NCBI GenBank assembly: GCA_937916485.1
Contig: CALFSV010000295.1
Coordinates: 5,543-69,542, forward strand
Direction of reading: 5' to 3'
DNA: 64,000 nucleotides
Origin: an uncultured Paracoccaceae bacterium
GTDB lineage: Bacteria > Pseudomonadota > Alphaproteobacteria > Rhodobacterales > Rhodobacteraceae
Part shown: positions 1 through 8,330 of the stretch, one piece after another
How the letters are laid out: each line of letters opens with the position of its first letter
How positions within the stretch are numbered: the stretch's first letter is position 1
The notes under the pieces: model-generated
What the model was told of the DNA's origin: nothing
What the model saw: only the letters and a program-made list of their open reading frames with translations
The model's database searches: none
Program-made: the position numbers and the translations under genes

Positions 1-140
1 GCCTCGGGCATCGTGTCGGTGTCGAGCAGATCGTAGCGCAGGGTCAGGCCCTGTGCCGCCGCCTCGGCCATATGCATGGCGGGGGTGCGGGACTGCTGGA
101 TGCCCGCACCAATCAGCCCGACGCGCCAGGCCGCCGTCAT
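1..140 (-). CDS. Shikimate dehydrogenase (AroE)-like protein, N-terminal part only
   Basis: The gene runs off the left edge, so only the first 46 residues are visible. They read MTAAWRVGLIGAGIQQSRTP and then AMHMAEAAAQGL, which resembles the start of shikimate 5-dehydrogenases: a GLIG beta strand, then the SxTPxMH loop that contacts shikimate in AroE. The ATG overlaps the TGA stop of the upstream P450 gene (ATGA), so the two are translationally coupled. AroE normally makes shikimate from dehydroshikimate with NADPH. Beside a CoA ligase, an amidohydrolase and a P450, a catabolic quinate/shikimate-type role is possible. That role is inference, since the NADP-binding half lies outside the window. 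Confidence 0.7.
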   Translation of the reverse strand, partial: MTAAWRVGLIGAGIQQSRTPAMHMAEAAAQGLTLRYDLLDTDTMPE

Positions 141-1393
141 TGCAGCAAGACCGGCAAGGTGATCGGCCCGCGAAAGCCAAAGCCCCGCCACAGCACCTTG
201 GCCGGATCAGGAAGCTGCATGTTCGGAAACCTTTCGAACAGGATCGGCAGCATCACCTTGCCCACCGCCCGGCGCGCCACATGGGTGCCCATGCAAAAGT
301 GCGGGCCATTGCCAAAGGCCTGATGCGGGGCCTTGGCCCGGTAGACGTCGAAGACCTCGCCATTCTCGAACAGCTCTTCATCGCGGTTGGCAGAGGCCTG
401 AATGGTCATCACCGTATCGCCCTTGGGGATCAGGTATCCCCGGATCTCGGTGTCCTCTGTTACCAGCCGGGACGAGGCCTGAATCGGCGCGACCCAGCGC
501 ACCGCCTCTTCAAAGGCCTTGTCCCAGTGGTCGTGGCGGCGCACCTCGTCCAACTGGTCGGGATTGGTCAAAAGCCCGTAAACCACCGTGTTGAGGGCGT
601 CGCGGGGCTCGTTGATGCCGCCACCGATGGCGATCTTGATATTGGCGTAGATCTGGCTTTCCTCGATCGGATCATCGGCGTTGATCATCACCGCCAGTGC
701 GGAATTGTTGGGCGTGGCCCGATGGCGGGCCTGTAGGCTGTCCAGAAGCGCGTTCATCTCGGCATTGGCCGCGTCCGAGCGGGCAAAGGGCGCGTCCTGC
801 CAGCCAAAGTTACCGGCCCCGTCGATCAGGGCCTGCGACCAGCGCTGCATCTCCGCGTCGCTGGCCTCGTCCATCCCCAGCATGATGGCCAGCCCACGGG
901 CGGCATAGGGGCCGGACAGGGCAGGAAAGAGGTCGACCACCTCGCCCTTGGGCAGACGGCTGACATAGTCCCGCGCTATAGCCTCGTAGCGGGGCATCCA
1001 GTCGTTGGTGATGACCTTGGGGTTAAAGGCCGGGGCCATGGCATTGCGTTCGCGCAGATGCGCCGCCCCGTCCTTGCGCATGAGGGTATGGGCCCCAAAG
1101 GCCCGCTTCATCGGGGTGTTGGGATCGTCCGAGCTGAAGATGCCGGGCTGATCCTTGACGTATTTGGTGTCCGTCGCCTTGGTCAGAAGGGTCCGCCCCG
1201 CCGCACGCACCCGCACAACAGGCGCTTCGGCGCGCAGGCGGCGGTAGATCGGATAGGGATCAAGATCAAGCTGGGCAAGCGTGATCTCTTCGTCCAGCGG
1301 TGCCAGGTCTGCCAAATCCGTCTCTCCCCCTCTTCGTGCCGGGCCCGGCCCGATCCATCCGTCGTCCCATATCCGGGACGCCTGTCGCGCCAA
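137..1393 (-). CDS. Cytochrome P450
   Basis: A 418-residue soluble bacterial P450. The heme-ligand motif FGNGPHFCMG is present with the thiolate Cys at residue 367, and the K-helix ExxR is Glu296/Arg299. The C-terminal PITLPVLLQ end is normal. The I-helix reads GGGINEPRD (about residues 257-265), where most P450s have A/G-G-x-D/E-T, so the oxygen-activating Thr appears replaced by Pro. No ferredoxin or reductase gene is visible here, so electron partners must be encoded elsewhere. It starts directly after the amidohydrolase stop and overlaps the AroE-like gene by ATGA, so it is mid-operon. The substrate is unknown. An aromatic ether or ring compound would fit the adjacent feruloyl-CoA synthase-like ligase. 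Confidence 0.93.
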   Translation of the reverse strand: MARQASRIWDDGWIGPGPARRGGETDLADLAPLDEEITLAQLDLDPYPIYRRLRAEAPVVRVRAAGRTLLTKATDTKYVKDQPGIFSSDDPNTPMKRAFGAHTLMRKDGAAHLRERNAMAPAFNPKVITNDWMPRYEAIARDYVSRLPKGEVVDLFPALSGPYAARGLAIMLGMDEASDAEMQRWSQALIDGAGNFGWQDAPFARSDAANAEMNALLDSLQARHRATPNNSALAVMINADDPIEESQIYANIKIAIGGGINEPRDALNTVVYGLLTNPDQLDEVRRHDHWDKAFEEAVRWVAPIQASSRLVTEDTEIRGYLIPKGDTVMTIQASANRDEELFENGEVFDVYRAKAPHQAFGNGPHFCMGTHVARRAVGKVMLPILFERFPNMQLPDPAKVLWRGFGFRGPITLPVLLQ

Positions 1394-2305
1394 TTACAAG
1401 CCCGCGCTATCCGCACCCTGCCCCGCCGTTTCTCCCAAAAGCCGCAAGGCGTTCTCTTTCAGGATCAAGGGGCGCACCTCATCCTTGAACGGCGCCGCCT
1501 CAAAATCCGCCAGCCAGCGGTCGGGTGTAATGGCCGGCCAGTCAGAGCCAAAAAGCATCTTTTTCTTCAGGATGGAATTGGCATAGCGAATGAATGTCTC
1601 GGGGAAATACTTCGGCGACCAGCCCGACATGTCGTAGTAGACGTTGGGCTTGTGCTGACAGACGGCCAGCCCCTCTTCGGTCCAGGGAAAGGACGGATGG
1701 GCCAGCACGATGGGCATGTCGGGAAAGTCGACGGCCACATCGTCCAGATGGATAGGGTTGGAATACTTCAGCCGCATCCCCATACCGCCCCGCATCCCTG
1801 ACCCGACCCCGGTCTGGCCTGTGTGAAACAGGGTAATCGCCCCTTCCTCGGCAATCGCCTCGTAAAGGGTGTAGGCCGCCCGGTCATTGGGAAAGAACCC
1901 CTGCATGGTCGGGTGAAACTTGAACCCCCGCACGCCAAACTCGCGCACCAGCCGACGGGCCTCGCGGGCGCCAGCCTTGCCCTTGTGCGGATCGATCGAG
2001 GCAAAGGGGATCAGGATGTCGTCATTCTCGGCGCAGACCCCGGCCACCTCTTCGTTGGAGTAGCGGCGAAAGCCGGTTTCGCGTTCCGCATCGACCGGAA
2101 AGATGACGGCGGCGATATTGCGCTCGCGGTAGTAGTTCGCGGTGTCCTGCACCGTGGGCAACATCCCCTCGGCCCCGGCGGGGTTTTTGAAATAGGCGGC
2201 CATGCCTGCCTGAAACTCGTTGTAGCCATCGTCGCGGCTTGTGCAGCACGGCTCTTCGGCGTGGGTGTGGAAATCAATGGCCCGAACGGCAGAAAAGTCG
2301 ACCAT
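1394..2305 (-). CDS. Amidohydrolase family (PF04909-type) metal-dependent hydrolase/decarboxylase
   Basis: A 303-residue TIM-barrel hydrolase of the amidohydrolase-2 group. Expected metal and catalytic positions are visible: H13xH15 in DFHTHAE, His131 in FKFHPT, His161 in LFHTGQTG, His203 in VLAHPSF and Asp255 in LFGSDWPA. Relatives include 4-oxalomesaconate hydratase, resorcylate/ACMS decarboxylases and uncharacterised hydrolases of aromatic pathways. The sequence alone does not separate these. A GAGAGACACGCC ribosome-binding stretch precedes the ATG. It lies between the CoA ligase and the P450 on the same strand, consistent with one catabolic operon. Confidence 0.88.
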   Translation of the reverse strand: MVDFSAVRAIDFHTHAEEPCCTSRDDGYNEFQAGMAAYFKNPAGAEGMLPTVQDTANYYRERNIAAVIFPVDAERETGFRRYSNEEVAGVCAENDDILIPFASIDPHKGKAGAREARRLVREFGVRGFKFHPTMQGFFPNDRAAYTLYEAIAEEGAITLFHTGQTGVGSGMRGGMGMRLKYSNPIHLDDVAVDFPDMPIVLAHPSFPWTEEGLAVCQHKPNVYYDMSGWSPKYFPETFIRYANSILKKKMLFGSDWPAITPDRWLADFEAAPFKDEVRPLILKENALRLLGETAGQGADSAGL

Positions 2306-2375
2306 GGCGTGTCTCTCCTTATGGGGCGCGGCGGCGCCACCGGGCGTTGCTAGAGTGCTAAGCGATCAACGACCG

Positions 2376-2385
2376 ATTGGCCAAT
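2376..2385. promoter_or_regulatory. Palindrome ATTGGCCAAT upstream of the amidohydrolase–P450 genes
   Basis: A perfect 10-base palindrome in the 96-base gap between the CoA ligase stop and the amidohydrolase start. It lies inside a wider TTGG…CCAA inverted pattern (2377-2395). It could be an operator for a local regulator, but no regulator gene is visible nearby and short palindromes are common in GC-rich DNA. Confidence 0.28.
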
Positions 2386-2401
2386 TGTGAAACCAACGCG
2401 A

Positions 2402-4189
2402 TCAGACATGGATCGCCCCCGGACAGTCGCCAACATAGAGCCGTTCGATCAGATCCGCGTGGTTCTGGCGCAGGGCCCGCTGGTTGAGCGAGCCTTTCTC
2501 GGTGATCTCGCCCTTGTCAAAGCTGGGCGGCACGTCAAGCACCACGGCCCGACGAATGCGCGCGGCAGAGCCTGTGGCGGCCTGCGCTGCTGCCGCCAGC
2601 CGATCGGTCAGGGCCGCCATCCGCGCGTCGGGCGGCAGGCGCAGGGCGCTGTCGGACAGGATCAGAAGGGCGCCAAGCTCGGCCGCGTTCTCGCCCACGA
2701 TGACCGCATCGCGCAACAGCCCGCCCGCCGCATCGACCAGCCCGGCCCGCACGGCCCCCACGGCCACCCATGTCCCGGTTCCCAGTTTGAAATTCTCGGC
2801 CACCCGCCCGTCAAAGAAGAACCCTTTGGAAAAATCATCCGGATCGGCCGGTCGCAGGGCGTCGCCCATGCAATAAAACCCATCCTCGTCAAAGGCCTCT
2901 GCCGTGCGCTCGGGGTCGTCCAGATACCCCGGCGTGATCGTCGGGCCCTTCAGCCGGGCCTCAAGCTTGTCCCCGCTGGGCACCAGTTTCAGCGTTAGCC
3001 CAAGAGAGGGCACGCCGACATTGCCCGCCCTTTCCTGAATGTCGGTGCAGGCCAGCGCAAAGGGCGAGGTCTCGGTCGCGCCAAGACCCGTGGCCAAAAG
3101 AACCTCGCGCCCGATGACCTTGCGCCCGATGGCCGCAAGGCGGTCCCAGGTGTGCTGGGCCATGCCCGCCCCGGCATAGAACAGCATGCCAAGGTCGGAA
3201 AAGAACGTGGCGGCGAGGTCTGCGTCCTGCTCAAGCTCCTCGACCAGCATGTCGTAGCCGATGGGCACGTTGAAATACCAGGTGCAGGCCACCTCGCGTA
3301 GGTTGCGCAGGGTTTCGTCAAACTTGCCCGGGGCGGGGCGGCCATCGTCGATGTAGTAGGTCCCGCCATTGGTCATCACGAGGTAGAACGACTTGTTCCC
3401 CGCCGCCGTATGGTTCCACGGCGCCCAGTCCAGAACAACCGGCGGCTGGTGATTGAGAAACCGGTAGCAATCCCTGATCATGGCCTGGCTGGCGCAGAGC
3501 ATCCGGTTGGTGTTGATCACCGCCTTGGGCGACCCGGTGGAGCCAGAGGTGAACAGGTATTTGACCACCGTCTCTTCGGTCAGGCCAGCGCGGGCGGCAT
3601 CGGCGCGCAAGGTCGGACCGCCCAGAAGGCTGTCGAAGGCGATCCCATCCCCCGGAGCCGTCAGGGCAATGACCGGACGGTCGGGCGCCGCGATCGCAGC
3701 CAAGGCCGGGCCAAAGGCCGCCCCGTCATCCGCATAGATCGCGCCGGGCTTTAGCGTGGCGGCAATATCGCGCAGCTTGGCATGGTCCTTGGACACCAGG
3801 GAATAGGCCGGCGAGACCGGGGCATAGGGGATGCCGACATAAGCGCAGGCGATGCCCAAGAGGGCATGTTCAAGGCTGTTTTCCGACAGGATCAGCAACG
3901 GCCGGTCCGGCCCAAGGCCCAGCCCCAGCAGCCGGTCCCCGATCTGCCGGGCGGCAAGCCGGGCGGCACCATAGTTGACCCGCCGCCAGTCGCCGCCATT
4001 GACCCTGCGGGCGATCCACGCCCGGTCCGGGGCGGCGTCGGCCCATTTGTCCAGATAATCGGCGAGCGTCGGCATATAGCCAGTCAACGCGCCGGTCTGG
4101 CGCATCAGGACGGTGCCATCGTCCTGCCTGTCATAGGTGAAGCTGGGGGACCAGAACCGGTCCTGCCCGTCCGTCAAGCCTGCCGTCAT
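2402..4189 (-). CDS. fcs: Feruloyl-CoA synthase-like AMP-dependent acyl-CoA ligase
   Basis: A 595-residue member of the ANL adenylate-forming superfamily. The phosphate-binding loop YLFTSGSTGSPKAV is at residues 211-224, the adenine loop reads GLGATETSPFA, the A7/A8 region reads YCMGDALRPAD and GRVAENFKLGTG, and the C-terminal catalytic lysine is in SFDKGEITEKGSLNQ. The N-terminal WSPSFTYDRQDDGTVLMRQ and the GRVAENFKL stretch are typical of the feruloyl-CoA synthase branch, which activates hydroxycinnamates or related aromatic acids with ATP and CoA. A GGGGAGG ribosome binding site precedes the ATG. It is first in the minus-strand cluster. The precise acid is not determinable from sequence, and no enoyl-CoA hydratase/aldolase is in view. 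Confidence 0.85.
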   Translation of the reverse strand: MTAGLTDGQDRFWSPSFTYDRQDDGTVLMRQTGALTGYMPTLADYLDKWADAAPDRAWIARRVNGGDWRRVNYGAARLAARQIGDRLLGLGLGPDRPLLILSENSLEHALLGIACAYVGIPYAPVSPAYSLVSKDHAKLRDIAATLKPGAIYADDGAAFGPALAAIAAPDRPVIALTAPGDGIAFDSLLGGPTLRADAARAGLTEETVVKYLFTSGSTGSPKAVINTNRMLCASQAMIRDCYRFLNHQPPVVLDWAPWNHTAAGNKSFYLVMTNGGTYYIDDGRPAPGKFDETLRNLREVACTWYFNVPIGYDMLVEELEQDADLAATFFSDLGMLFYAGAGMAQHTWDRLAAIGRKVIGREVLLATGLGATETSPFALACTDIQERAGNVGVPSLGLTLKLVPSGDKLEARLKGPTITPGYLDDPERTAEAFDEDGFYCMGDALRPADPDDFSKGFFFDGRVAENFKLGTGTWVAVGAVRAGLVDAAGGLLRDAVIVGENAAELGALLILSDSALRLPPDARMAALTDRLAAAAQAATGSAARIRRAVVLDVPPSFDKGEITEKGSLNQRALRQNHADLIERLYVGDCPGAIHV

Positions 4190-4321
4190 GCGAGCCTCCC
4201 CTGCCCTCCCCTTTCAGCCCGGCACGCGACGCGCCGGGGTGCCGATGGGAAAGACAGACCCGATTTCGTTTACTTGGTTAACAGTTACTCAGGCCAAGGA
4301 CCAAAGTCCAGCATGCAAAAG

Positions 4322-4351
4322 AAGACCCCCGCGCCGTGGCACGGGGGTCTT
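4322..4351 (-). terminator. Rho-independent terminator of the DEAD-box helicase gene
   Basis: Inverted arms AAGACCCCCG (4322-4331) and CGGGGGTCTT (4342-4351) with a 10-base loop. On the minus strand the stem is followed by TCTTTTG. It sits 24 bases after the helicase stop. Confidence 0.8.
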
Positions 4352-4375
4352 TGTCTTGAACCAATACCCGGCAGA

Positions 4376-6766
4376 TCAGCCGCGGGGCCTGCGCGGCGGG
4401 GCATTGCCGCCCGGTGCCCGCTTTGGTTTGCCACCTGTACCTTTGCCACCCGGGCCTTTGCCGCCGCCGGGACGTGGACCAGCCCCTTTGGCGCCTGCAC
4501 GGTCCTTGCCTGCACGCGGCGATGTGCTGCCACCCGGCGGCACGAACCGCTTGGAGGTGTCGGTGGCGTCAGCGCGCGGTTTGGCAGCCGGGGCGCTGTC
4601 CGCGCTCCGCTCGGGCTTGCCCTTGTAACGATCGTCAGGCTTGCGATCGTATTTGGCCTTGGGCTTGTCATCATAACGACGCTCGGACTGGCCGGCAGGT
4701 TTGCCGCCCGGTTTGCCACCCGGCTTGCCAAAAGTCTTGCCCTTGGGCTTGTCATCATAGCGCCGTTCAGACGTCCCTGCGGGCTTTTCCCGGTCACCCT
4801 TGGGGCGCGGCTCTGCCGGACGGGGGGTGTGTTTGAACCCCTTGTCATTCTTGGGATGGCGCGGCTTGCGGAAGGGCACGACGGATCCGTCAGCCACATG
4901 ATCGACGGCGGGTGCCGCAGGCGCAGGCTCAGGTGCAGGACGCGGCTCCGAACGCGGCGCAGGCTTTGGCCGTGGTGCAGCCTTTGGGGCCGCTGACGCC
5001 GCTTTGGGCGCAGCTTCGGACGCTGCTTCGAACACGGCCGGTGCCACCGGTTGGATCGGTGCGACATCCGGGGTCTCTGCCGATGGTGGAATGGGTTCGT
5101 CCATCACTTCGGCCCGAGGCTTGCGCATCGGTTTGACGTCAGGACGGGGCTTTGCATCGGGGCGGGGCTTGCGCGGGCCGCTGCCACCCAGATCGGGCGG
5201 GCCGTCCAGCCTGCGGGCGCGCACGCCATCCTCCATCAATCCACCTTCGCCCAACCCGGCCAGAAAGCCCGGCACGCTGGCCTCGGTCAGTTCGACAAAG
5301 CTTTCGTTCTGCTGAATGCGGATCGCGCCGATGGCGGTCTTGTCGAGACCGCCGATCTTGCAGACGAGGGGCAGCAGCCAGCGCGGCTCTGCCCGGTCAT
5401 CGCGGCCGACAGACAGGGAGAACCAGACCGACGGGCCAAAGGGCTTGCGATCCTCGCGGGCGACGGGGGTATCGACACCCGACAGATCCTCGGGCGCGGA
5501 CTGACCACTGCGGTAGAGGCGCAGATATGCGGCAGCGATCCGTTCGGGGCCGTGCAGGGCCAGAAGCTTGGCCGAAAACTCTGCCTCGTCCTCTGACATC
5601 TCTTCGGTCCAGACGGGATCGGCCAACAGCCGTTCTTCATCGCGGCGCAGGATATCCTCGGCCGAAGGTGCGGGCACCCATTCGGCGTCGATCTTGGCGA
5701 ACTTGAGCAGGCGTTCGGCCTTCTTGACGATCTTGGAGGGCACGATTAGGGCCGATATCCCCTTGCGCCCTGCCCGGCCCGTTCGGCCCGAGCGGTGCAA
5801 CAGGCCTTCGGCATTCGTCGGAAGCTCTGCATGGATCACAAGGTCAAGGTTGGGCAGGTCGATTCCGCGGGCCGCCACATCGGTGGCAACGCAGACCTTG
5901 GCGCGACCGTCGCGCATGGCCTGCAAGGCGTGGGTCCGCTCGGTCTGGCTAAGTTCGCCCGAAAGGGCCACCACGGCAAAGCCACGGTTGGCAAAGCGGG
6001 CGGTCAGGCGGCTGACCATGGCGCGGGTATTGGCAAAGACGATGGCATTCTGGGCATCGTGGTAACGCAGCACGTTGATGATGGCGTTTTCGGCATCGCG
6101 TTGGGCCACATGGACGGCCTGATAGGCGATATCGGAATGCTGGCGGGTGCCGGACAGGGTGGTGACCCGGACGGCGTCGCGCTGATACTGTTCGGCAAGG
6201 CGGGCGATGCTGGCCGGAACCGTGGCCGAAAACATCAGGGTCCGACGCTCGGGCGGGGCTTCGCCTAACATGAACTCAAGATCTTCGCGGAACCCAAGGT
6301 CCAGCATCTCGTCCGCCTCGTCGAGCACGATGGCGCGCAGGGCTGACATATCAAGGGAGTTGCGCTGTATGTGGTCGCGCAGACGGCCGGGGGTGCCGAC
6401 GACCATATGGGCGCCACGATCAAGGGCCCGCCGCTCTTCGCGCATGTCCATGCCGCCGACACAAGACACCACACGGGCGCCGGTCTTGGCGTAAAGCCAG
6501 CTCAGCTCGCGCATGACCTGCAAGGCCAATTCGCGGGTTGGTGCAATGATCAGGGCCAGCGGTTTGTCCGCCGGGCCAAGCACGTCTGCGCCTTCAAGAA
6601 GGGTCTCGGCAATGGCAAGGCCAAAGCCCACCGTCTTGCCGGAACCGGTCTGGGCCGAGACAAGAAGGTCGGCCCCCTGCAATTCGGGATTTGTTACCGC
6701 CTCTTGAACAGCGGTGAGGGTCTCATAGCCGCGCTCTGTCAGCGCATCGGACAAGGTCTGGATCAT
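4376..6766 (-). CDS. DEAD-box ATP-dependent RNA helicase with long basic low-complexity tail
   Basis: A 796-residue RNA helicase resembling DeaD/CsdA. Visible motifs: Q-motif region near residues 14-21, motif I AQTGSGKT (38-45), Ia PTREL (76-80), II DEAD (149-152), III SAT (180-182), then ARGIDLP and HRSGRTGRAG in the second RecA domain. A DbpA-type RNA-binding domain is likely at about 455-530 (VWFSLSVGRDDRAEPRW onward). From about 535 to the end the protein is disordered, rich in Lys/Pro/Gly/Ala/Arg, with near-repeats around SERRYDDKPK. The role is probably RNA or ribosome remodelling and cold response. It is monocistronic between the urt operon and the catabolic cluster, with its own terminator. 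Confidence 0.93.
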   Translation of the reverse strand: MIQTLSDALTERGYETLTAVQEAVTNPELQGADLLVSAQTGSGKTVGFGLAIAETLLEGADVLGPADKPLALIIAPTRELALQVMRELSWLYAKTGARVVSCVGGMDMREERRALDRGAHMVVGTPGRLRDHIQRNSLDMSALRAIVLDEADEMLDLGFREDLEFMLGEAPPERRTLMFSATVPASIARLAEQYQRDAVRVTTLSGTRQHSDIAYQAVHVAQRDAENAIINVLRYHDAQNAIVFANTRAMVSRLTARFANRGFAVVALSGELSQTERTHALQAMRDGRAKVCVATDVAARGIDLPNLDLVIHAELPTNAEGLLHRSGRTGRAGRKGISALIVPSKIVKKAERLLKFAKIDAEWVPAPSAEDILRRDEERLLADPVWTEEMSEDEAEFSAKLLALHGPERIAAAYLRLYRSGQSAPEDLSGVDTPVAREDRKPFGPSVWFSLSVGRDDRAEPRWLLPLVCKIGGLDKTAIGAIRIQQNESFVELTEASVPGFLAGLGEGGLMEDGVRARRLDGPPDLGGSGPRKPRPDAKPRPDVKPMRKPRAEVMDEPIPPSAETPDVAPIQPVAPAVFEAASEAAPKAASAAPKAAPRPKPAPRSEPRPAPEPAPAAPAVDHVADGSVVPFRKPRHPKNDKGFKHTPRPAEPRPKGDREKPAGTSERRYDDKPKGKTFGKPGGKPGGKPAGQSERRYDDKPKAKYDRKPDDRYKGKPERSADSAPAAKPRADATDTSKRFVPPGGSTSPRAGKDRAGAKGAGPRPGGGKGPGGKGTGGKPKRAPGGNAPPRRPRG

Positions 6767-6890
6767 CTGGGAAATCGGTCTGGCCTACTGTGGCGCAACA
6801 ACGCGCAATGGCCCGCCCATCATGGGCAGGACAAGAGAGGGGCGGTACACCCTTCGGTTGGGGAAGTATAGCCCGCCGTTGCAGACCCGG

Positions 6891-7586
6891 CTAGATCGAA
6901 ATGCTTTGCAGCAATGTCGCCTTGTCCATATCGGCCTTAGCGCCGCGCAAAACTACCTCGCCCCGGTTGAGGACGGTAAAGGTATCGGCCAGATCGTAGG
7001 CAAAGTCGAAGAACTGCTCGACCAGCACCACGGCAATCTCGCCCTCGTCGCGCAGCTGGGCGATGACACGGCCGATCTGCTGGATGATGTTGGGCTGAAT
7101 GCCCTCAGTCGGTTCATCAAGCAACAGGACGCGGGGGCGCGTGATCAGGGCCCTCGCAATGGCAAGTTGTTGCTGCTGGCCCCCCGACAGGTCGCCGCCG
7201 CGCCGGTCTTTCATGTCCTTGAGGACCGGAAACAGGTCGTAGATCTTGTCAGGGATCGTCCATTGGTCGCGGGGCAGACAGGGAAAGCCGGTCTCAAGGT
7301 TTTCCGTCACCGTCATCAGGGGAAACACCTCGCGCCCCTGCGGCACATAGGCGATGCCGGCCCGGGCAGCGCTGAAAGCTGTCGGATGATCAAGCGGTGC
7401 GCCCCCCACGGCCATTGAGCCGGTGGCATAGGGATGCCGTCCGGCGATGGCCTTGAGAAGCGAGGTCTTGCCTACGCCGTTTGTGCCCATCACCGCCGTC
7501 ACCTGACCGGGGGACGCGGTCAGGGTGATCCCGTGCAGGATCTGGCTTTGGCCGTATTTGAGGGTCAGGTCCTTGACGTCCAGCAT
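6891..7586 (-). CDS. urtE: Urea ABC transporter ATP-binding subunit UrtE
   Basis: A 231-residue ATPase of the LivF class. Walker A is GTNGVGKTS, the signature is LSGGQQQQLAIAR and Walker B is VLLLDEPTEGIQPN. The IQPNIIQQIG continuation after Walker B is characteristic of UrtE rather than generic LivF. It is the last gene of the urtABCDE operon, 3 bases after urtD. With UrtD it powers high-affinity urea (or short amide) uptake at the inner membrane. Urt operons are usually nitrogen-regulated; I saw no clear NtrC or sigma-54 site. Confidence 0.95.
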   Translation of the reverse strand: MLDVKDLTLKYGQSQILHGITLTASPGQVTAVMGTNGVGKTSLLKAIAGRHPYATGSMAVGGAPLDHPTAFSAARAGIAYVPQGREVFPLMTVTENLETGFPCLPRDQWTIPDKIYDLFPVLKDMKDRRGGDLSGGQQQQLAIARALITRPRVLLLDEPTEGIQPNIIQQIGRVIAQLRDEGEIAVVLVEQFFDFAYDLADTFTVLNRGEVVLRGAKADMDKATLLQSISI

Positions 7587-7589
7587 CGT

Positions 7590-8330
7590 TCAGCGCCCCA
7601 GATAGACGTCGATGACGTCTTGATTGGCGGTCACATGGGTCAGTGAGCCTTCGGCAAGGACCGATCCTTCGTGCAGGACGGTGACCCTGCAATTCAGGCG
7701 GCGCACGAACTCCATGTCATGTTCCACAACGACCACCGCCCGGGTCTTGGCCGCCCGGACCAGAAGGTCGGTGGTATGCTCCCTCTCGGACGGGGTCATG
7801 CCAGCGGCGGGTTCATCGACGAGCAGAAGACGGGGGTCCTGCGCAAGCAGCATCCCGATCTCGAGCCACTGTTTCTGGCCGTGGCTGAGTTCGCCCGATA
7901 TCCGGTCAAGCTGATCCAGAAGCCCGATTTCCTCAGCAATCTCGCTGATCCCCTTGTCCGCCTTGGCCGAGCCGCGTGAAAACAGCACGTCAAAGGGGCC
8001 ACGCGGATTGCGCAGGGCCATGGCAAGGTTCTCGCGTACCGTCTGCGCCTCGAACACGGTGGGTTTCTGAAACTTGCGGCCAATGCCCTGCCGGGCGATG
8101 TCGCTTTCGGACAGACCCAGAAGGGAGATGCCCTTGTCGCCCCAAAGCACCCTGCCCTCATCGGGCCGGGTCTTGCCGGTGATGATGTCCATGAAAGTGG
8201 TCTTGCCCGCCCCGTTGGGGCCGATCACGGCACGCAGTTCCGGCTCTGCGATCTGGATCGACAGGTTGTTGATCGCGCGAAAGCCGTCGAAGGTGACCGA
8301 GACCCCCGAAACCTCAAGAAGCGTGCTCAT
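7590..8330 (-). CDS. urtD: Urea ABC transporter ATP-binding subunit UrtD
   Basis: A 246-residue LivG-class ATPase. Walker A is GPNGAGKTT, the signature is LSHGQKQWLEIGM and Walker B is LLLVDEPAAGMT. The SHGQKQWLEI form is typical of UrtD. The start overlaps the urtC stop by ATGA. It pairs with UrtE as the nucleotide-binding dimer of the urea importer. Confidence 0.95.
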   Translation of the reverse strand: MSTLLEVSGVSVTFDGFRAINNLSIQIAEPELRAVIGPNGAGKTTFMDIITGKTRPDEGRVLWGDKGISLLGLSESDIARQGIGRKFQKPTVFEAQTVRENLAMALRNPRGPFDVLFSRGSAKADKGISEIAEEIGLLDQLDRISGELSHGQKQWLEIGMLLAQDPRLLLVDEPAAGMTPSEREHTTDLLVRAAKTRAVVVVEHDMEFVRRLNCRVTVLHEGSVLAEGSLTHVTANQDVIDVYLGR

